Positions 24,808 to 27,572 of a stretch of 27,572 nucleotides of DNA are shown in pieces. The position numbers and the translations under genes are program-made. The notes below the pieces were generated by a model that saw nothing but the letters and a program-made list of their open reading frames with translations, was not told the origin of the DNA and ran no database searches. Source of the DNA: Kiloniellaceae bacterium (GTDB lineage Bacteria; Pseudomonadota; Alphaproteobacteria; Kiloniellales; Kiloniellaceae); assembly GCA_021776195.1 (NCBI GenBank), contig JAJFGK010000056.1:1-27572 (forward strand). Reading direction: 5' to 3'. Every line of letters starts with the position of its first letter. Within the stretch, counting starts at the first letter, position 1.

Positions 24808-25707
24808 TCAGGCTTCGCCGTCCTGGCGAAGCAGCGGGACATAGATGTCGATCTCGCCGGTAGAGGTCGCCGGATCGAAGCGCTCGTCGTAGAGCTCGAA
24901 GTCGATGCCGGCGCTGAGTTCGCGGCCCGAGGCCGGCAGCCAGACACTGAAGATGTGGTTCATGGTGCGCGGCAGGTGGGTCGAGAGATCCGGGTCGTCC
25001 GCCTTGTGGGTGAAGACCGCGTAGTGCAGGGCCGGCACGACCCGGCGCACCATGCCTTCGGGCGGCTCGGTCCCGGGCGCGACTTCGAGGGCGGCGAGAT
25101 AGTCGAAGGCGCCCTCGCCGCCGTCGCCACCGTCCGCCCCATCGCCATCTTCGATGACGCTGCAAAAGCCATAGGCACGGCCGGGAATCTGACCGGGGAT
25201 CTCGCCGGCCCGCGCCATCAGGCCCTCCCAGAGAGCCGGAATGTCCTCGGTGCGGCCCTGGGCGAAGCGCTGGCTCAGGCCGATCAGGGTGAAGGCTTGC
25301 TTGTCGGTGAAACGGGGTGTCAGGTCGGTCATGTCCGCGATCTCCTTGGGCAGGGGGGTGACGAGGAGCAGATCGATGGCCGCCCGAACATCGGGCGCCA
25401 GGCGCCGGTAGGCCCCGGGGGTCAGGCCGCAGCTTCGCTTGAAGGCCCGGTGAAAGGCCTCCTGGGATTCGAAGCCCGCGTCCAGCGCGATGTCGAGCAG
25501 CCGGTCCTTGCTGGCGCGCATCCGCTGGGCCGCCAGGCAGAGCCGCCGGCGGCGCAGGTGGCCCATGACGCTGTCGCCCATCACCCGGCGAAAGAGCCGG
25601 CTGAAGTGGTGCGGCGAAATCGCCGCCGCGGCGGCGACCTGCTCCAGGTCGAGCGAGTCGCTCAAATGGGCGTCGATGAAGGCCAGTGCACGGTGCAAAC
25701 GGTCCAA
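24808..25707 (-). CDS. AraC-family transcriptional regulator with GyrI-like effector domain
   Basis: A 299-residue regulator. The DNA-binding part is N-terminal (about residues 1-105), with two helix-turn-helix units, VAAAAAISPHHFSRLFRRVMG and IALDAGFESQEAFHRAFKRSCG. The C-terminal GyrI-like/SoxS-like effector-binding domain (about 125-298) follows, with PALHYAVFTHKADD and the terminal DIYVPLL strand. Such proteins typically bind small hydrophobic or cationic compounds and control drug- or stress-response genes. The start is a TTG at 25707, with AAGGAG at proper spacing. It lies between leuD and leuB; a target is not evident, with the M20 gene the nearest candidate. Confidence 0.92.
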   Translation of the reverse strand: MDRLHRALAFIDAHLSDSLDLEQVAAAAAISPHHFSRLFRRVMGDSVMGHLRRRRLCLAAQRMRASKDRLLDIALDAGFESQEAFHRAFKRSCGLTPGAYRRLAPDVRAAIDLLLVTPLPKEIADMTDLTPRFTDKQAFTLIGLSQRFAQGRTEDIPALWEGLMARAGEIPGQIPGRAYGFCSVIEDGDGADGGDGGEGAFDYLAALEVAPGTEPPEGMVRRVVPALHYAVFTHKADDPDLSTHLPRTMNHIFSVWLPASGRELSAGIDFELYDERFDPATSTGEIDIYVPLLRQDGEA

Positions 25708-25885
25708 GGATCCGCTCCTTTCACCGCCATCTTAGCGGGCCGGCGCGGCGCACGTTTGATCCTGCGTGCTTTTCTGGCGGCCACCCTTGGTACCAGCGGC
25801 CGGAAGCACCGTCTCGTGGCTGGTGGCAGAGCACGACCGCGCGCCCGCAGCGCAAGCGAGGATAGCCGCCTGGCGCGTGAAGGCC

Positions 25886-26491
25886 TTAAAGCCAGGGCTG
25901 GCTGGCGGCGCGCTCGGCCTCGAAGGCGTCGACCTTGGCGGCCTTCTGCAGGGTCTGGCCGATGTCGTCCAGACCTTCCATCAGGCATTGCTTGCGGAAA
26001 GGATCGATTTCGAAGGCGATGCTGCCGCCGTCGGGTCCGGTGATGGTCTGGCTCTCCAGATCGACCGTGACCACCGCGTTGGCGCCGCGCTGTGCGTCGT
26101 CCATCAGCTTGTCGACCTGCTCCTGCGGCAGGACGATCGGCAGGATGCCGTTCTTGAAGCAGTTGTTGTAGAAGATATCGGCGAAGGAGGGCGCGACGAT
26201 GCAGCGGATGCCGCGGTCGAGCAGGGCCCAGGGCGCGTGCTCGCGGCTCGAGCCGCAGCCGAAGTTCGGCCCGGAGACCAGGATCTGCGCATCCTTCCAG
26301 GCCGGCTGGTCGAGCACGAAACCCTCCTTGGGCTGGCCCGCCTCGTCGTAGCGCATCTCGTAGAACAGACCCTTGGCGAGCCCGGTGCGCTTGATCGTCT
26401 TCAGGAACTGCTTGGGGATGATCATGTCGGTGTCGACATTGACCAGCGGCAGGGGGGCCGCCGGCGCGGTGATCTTGGTGAACTTGTCCAT
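25886..26491 (-). CDS. leuD: 3-isopropylmalate dehydratase, small subunit
   Basis: With LeuC it isomerises 2-isopropylmalate to 3-isopropylmalate. The 201-residue length is standard. Marks are [13 protein letters not shown] near the N-terminus, [39 protein letters not shown], and ending SQPWL. ATG 26491 follows GGGAAGAG, and the gene begins 29 bases after the leuC stop, so they share an operon. Confidence 0.98.
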   Translation of the reverse strand: MDKFTKITAPAAPLPLVNVDTDMIIPKQFLKTIKRTGLAKGLFYEMRYDEAGQPKEGFVLDQPAWKDAQILVSGPNFGCGSSREHAPWALLDRGIRCIVAPSFADIFYNNCFKNGILPIVLPQEQVDKLMDDAQRGANAVVTVDLESQTITGPDGGSIAFEIDPFRKQCLMEGLDDIGQTLQKAAKVDAFEAERAASQPWL

Positions 26492-26520
26492 CGTCTCTTC
26501 CCAGGCTTTCTTGCGGTTGA

Positions 26521-27572
26521 TCAGTGGAACTCACGCACGTCGGCGATGTGGCCCTTGATGGCGGCGGCGGCGGCCATGCCCGGGCTGACCAGATGGGTGC
26601 GCCCGCCACGGCCCTGGCGGCCCTCGAAGTTGCGGTTCGAGGTCGAGGCGCAGCGCTCGCCCGGCTCCAGCCGGTCGGCGTTCATCGCCAGGCACATGGA
26701 ACAGCCCGGCTCGCGCCAGTCGAAGCCGGCCTCGACGAAGATCCGGTCCAGGCCCTCTTCCTCGGCCTGATGCTTCACCAGACCCGACCCCGGGACGATC
26801 ATGGCATAGACGCTATCGGCCACCTTGTGTCCCTTGGCGACGGCCGCGGCCTCGCGCAGGTCCTCGATCCGCCCGTTGGTGCAGGAGCCGATGAAGACCT
26901 TGTCCACCGCCACGTCCTGCATCGGGGTGCCGGGCTCCAGGCCCATATAGGCCAGCGAGCGCTCCATGGCCTGGCGCTTGGCGTCGTCGCGCGCCTCGTC
27001 GAGGCGCGGCACGCGGCCGGAGACCGGCACCACGTCCTCGGGGCTGGTGCCCCAGGTGACCTGAGGCTCGATGGCCGCGGTCGAGAGCGTCACCTCCTTG
27101 TCGTAGGTCGCGCCCTCGTCGGACGGCAGCGTTTTCCAGGTGGCCAGAGCCTGTTCCCAGAGGCCCGCCTTGGGCGCCATGGCGCGGCCCTGGATGTAGG
27201 CGTAGGTGGTCTCGTCCGGCGCGATCAGGCCGGCCCGGGCACCGCCCTCGATCGACATGTTGCAGACCGTCATGCGGCCCTCCATGGAGAGCGCGCGGAT
27301 CGCCTCGCCGGCGTACTCGATGACGTGACCGGTGCCGCCGGCGGTGCCGATGCGCCCGATCATCGCCAGCACCAGGTCCTTGCCGGTTATGCCGACCGGC
27401 AGATCGCCGTCGACCAGGATGCGCATGTTCTTGGCCGGCTGCTGGATCAGGGTCTGGGTCGCCAGCACGTGCTCGACCTCGGAGGTGCCGATGCCGAAGG
27501 CCAGCGCCCCGAAGGCGCCGTGGGTCGCGGTGTGGGAATCGCCGCAGACGATGGTCATGCCGGGCAGGGTGA
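26521..27572 (-). CDS. leuC: 3-isopropylmalate dehydratase, large subunit, 5' end outside window
   Basis: The visible 350 or so residues are the C-terminal three-quarters. The open frame continues to the window edge (TLPG before [17 protein letters not shown]), so the ATG at 27558 is internal. 4Fe-4S ligand cysteines are in [12 protein letters not shown] SCTNGR and in [10 protein letters not shown], and the [10 protein letters not shown] block binds substrate. The TGA is at 26523-26521. Its start and promoter lie right of the window. Confidence 0.97.
   Translation of the reverse strand, partial: TLPGMTIVCGDSHTATHGAFGALAFGIGTSEVEHVLATQTLIQQPAKNMRILVDGDLPVGITGKDLVLAMIGRIGTAGGTGHVIEYAGEAIRALSMEGRMTVCNMSIEGGARAGLIAPDETTYAYIQGRAMAPKAGLWEQALATWKTLPSDEGATYDKEVTLSTAAIEPQVTWGTSPEDVVPVSGRVPRLDEARDDAKRQAMERSLAYMGLEPGTPMQDVAVDKVFIGSCTNGRIEDLREAAAVAKGHKVADSVYAMIVPGSGLVKHQAEEEGLDRIFVEAGFDWREPGCSMCLAMNADRLEPGERCASTSNRNFEGRQGRGGRTHLVSPGMAAAAAIKGHIADVREFH

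Noticed and set aside
1..27572. CRISPR arrays, rRNA and tRNA genes
   Set aside because: No regularly spaced direct repeats and no tRNA- or rRNA-like segments were noticed while reading; short tRNAs could be missed by eye.

Overview
The window is GC-rich bacterial chromosome with dense, mostly minus-strand genes. The leuC-leuD-leuB and asd set, a DctPQM TRAP transporter, a GlxA-type regulator, soluble PAS chemoreceptors and a DUF962 protein suggest a free-living motile alphaproteobacterium, plausibly Rhodospirillales-like. That placement is inferred from gene content and style; no rRNA or tRNA was seen to confirm it.

Left part (1-4450) is IS-marked and carries sensory genes. It holds the 3' part of an IS5-family element whose right end interrupts a membrane chemoreceptor gene, an AT-rich spacer, a 3-hydroxyisobutyrate dehydrogenase-family gene, a soluble double-PAS chemoreceptor, and a frameshifted IS30-family transposase remnant.

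The most unusual unit is at 4451-8124. A 982-residue helical protein carries a C-terminal HEIGH zinc motif and a downstream EWFAE segment, reminiscent of anthrax lethal-factor-type gluzincins. It is followed 26 bases later by a CpXC-domain protein. A perfect CRP-type palindrome (TGTGA-N6-TCACA) lies upstream.

Middle part (8295-16241) holds a secreted prolyl oligopeptidase, asd (lysine/threonine/methionine branch), a DUF962/Mpo1-like protein convergent and overlapping with a GNAT acetyltransferase, a small hydrophobic ORF bracketed by a second CRP-like site and a strong terminator, and a dctP-dctQ-dctM TRAP operon.

Next (16377-20703) come a GlxA-family regulator divergent from the TRAP operon, an SDR dehydrogenase, a DadA-like D-amino acid dehydrogenase and a divergent alanine-racemase-fold protein that lacks the usual catalytic tyrosine. 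Together they look like an uptake and catabolism locus for an amino-acid-like compound, substrate unknown.

Right part (20812-27572) holds a small secreted protein, a DUF427 protein, a lipoprotein translationally overlapping leuB, leuB, an M20 amidohydrolase, an AraC/GyrI-like regulator, leuD and the 3' part of leuC. The leucine genes are interrupted by M20 and araC and separated from asd by about 10.7 kb of accessory genes.
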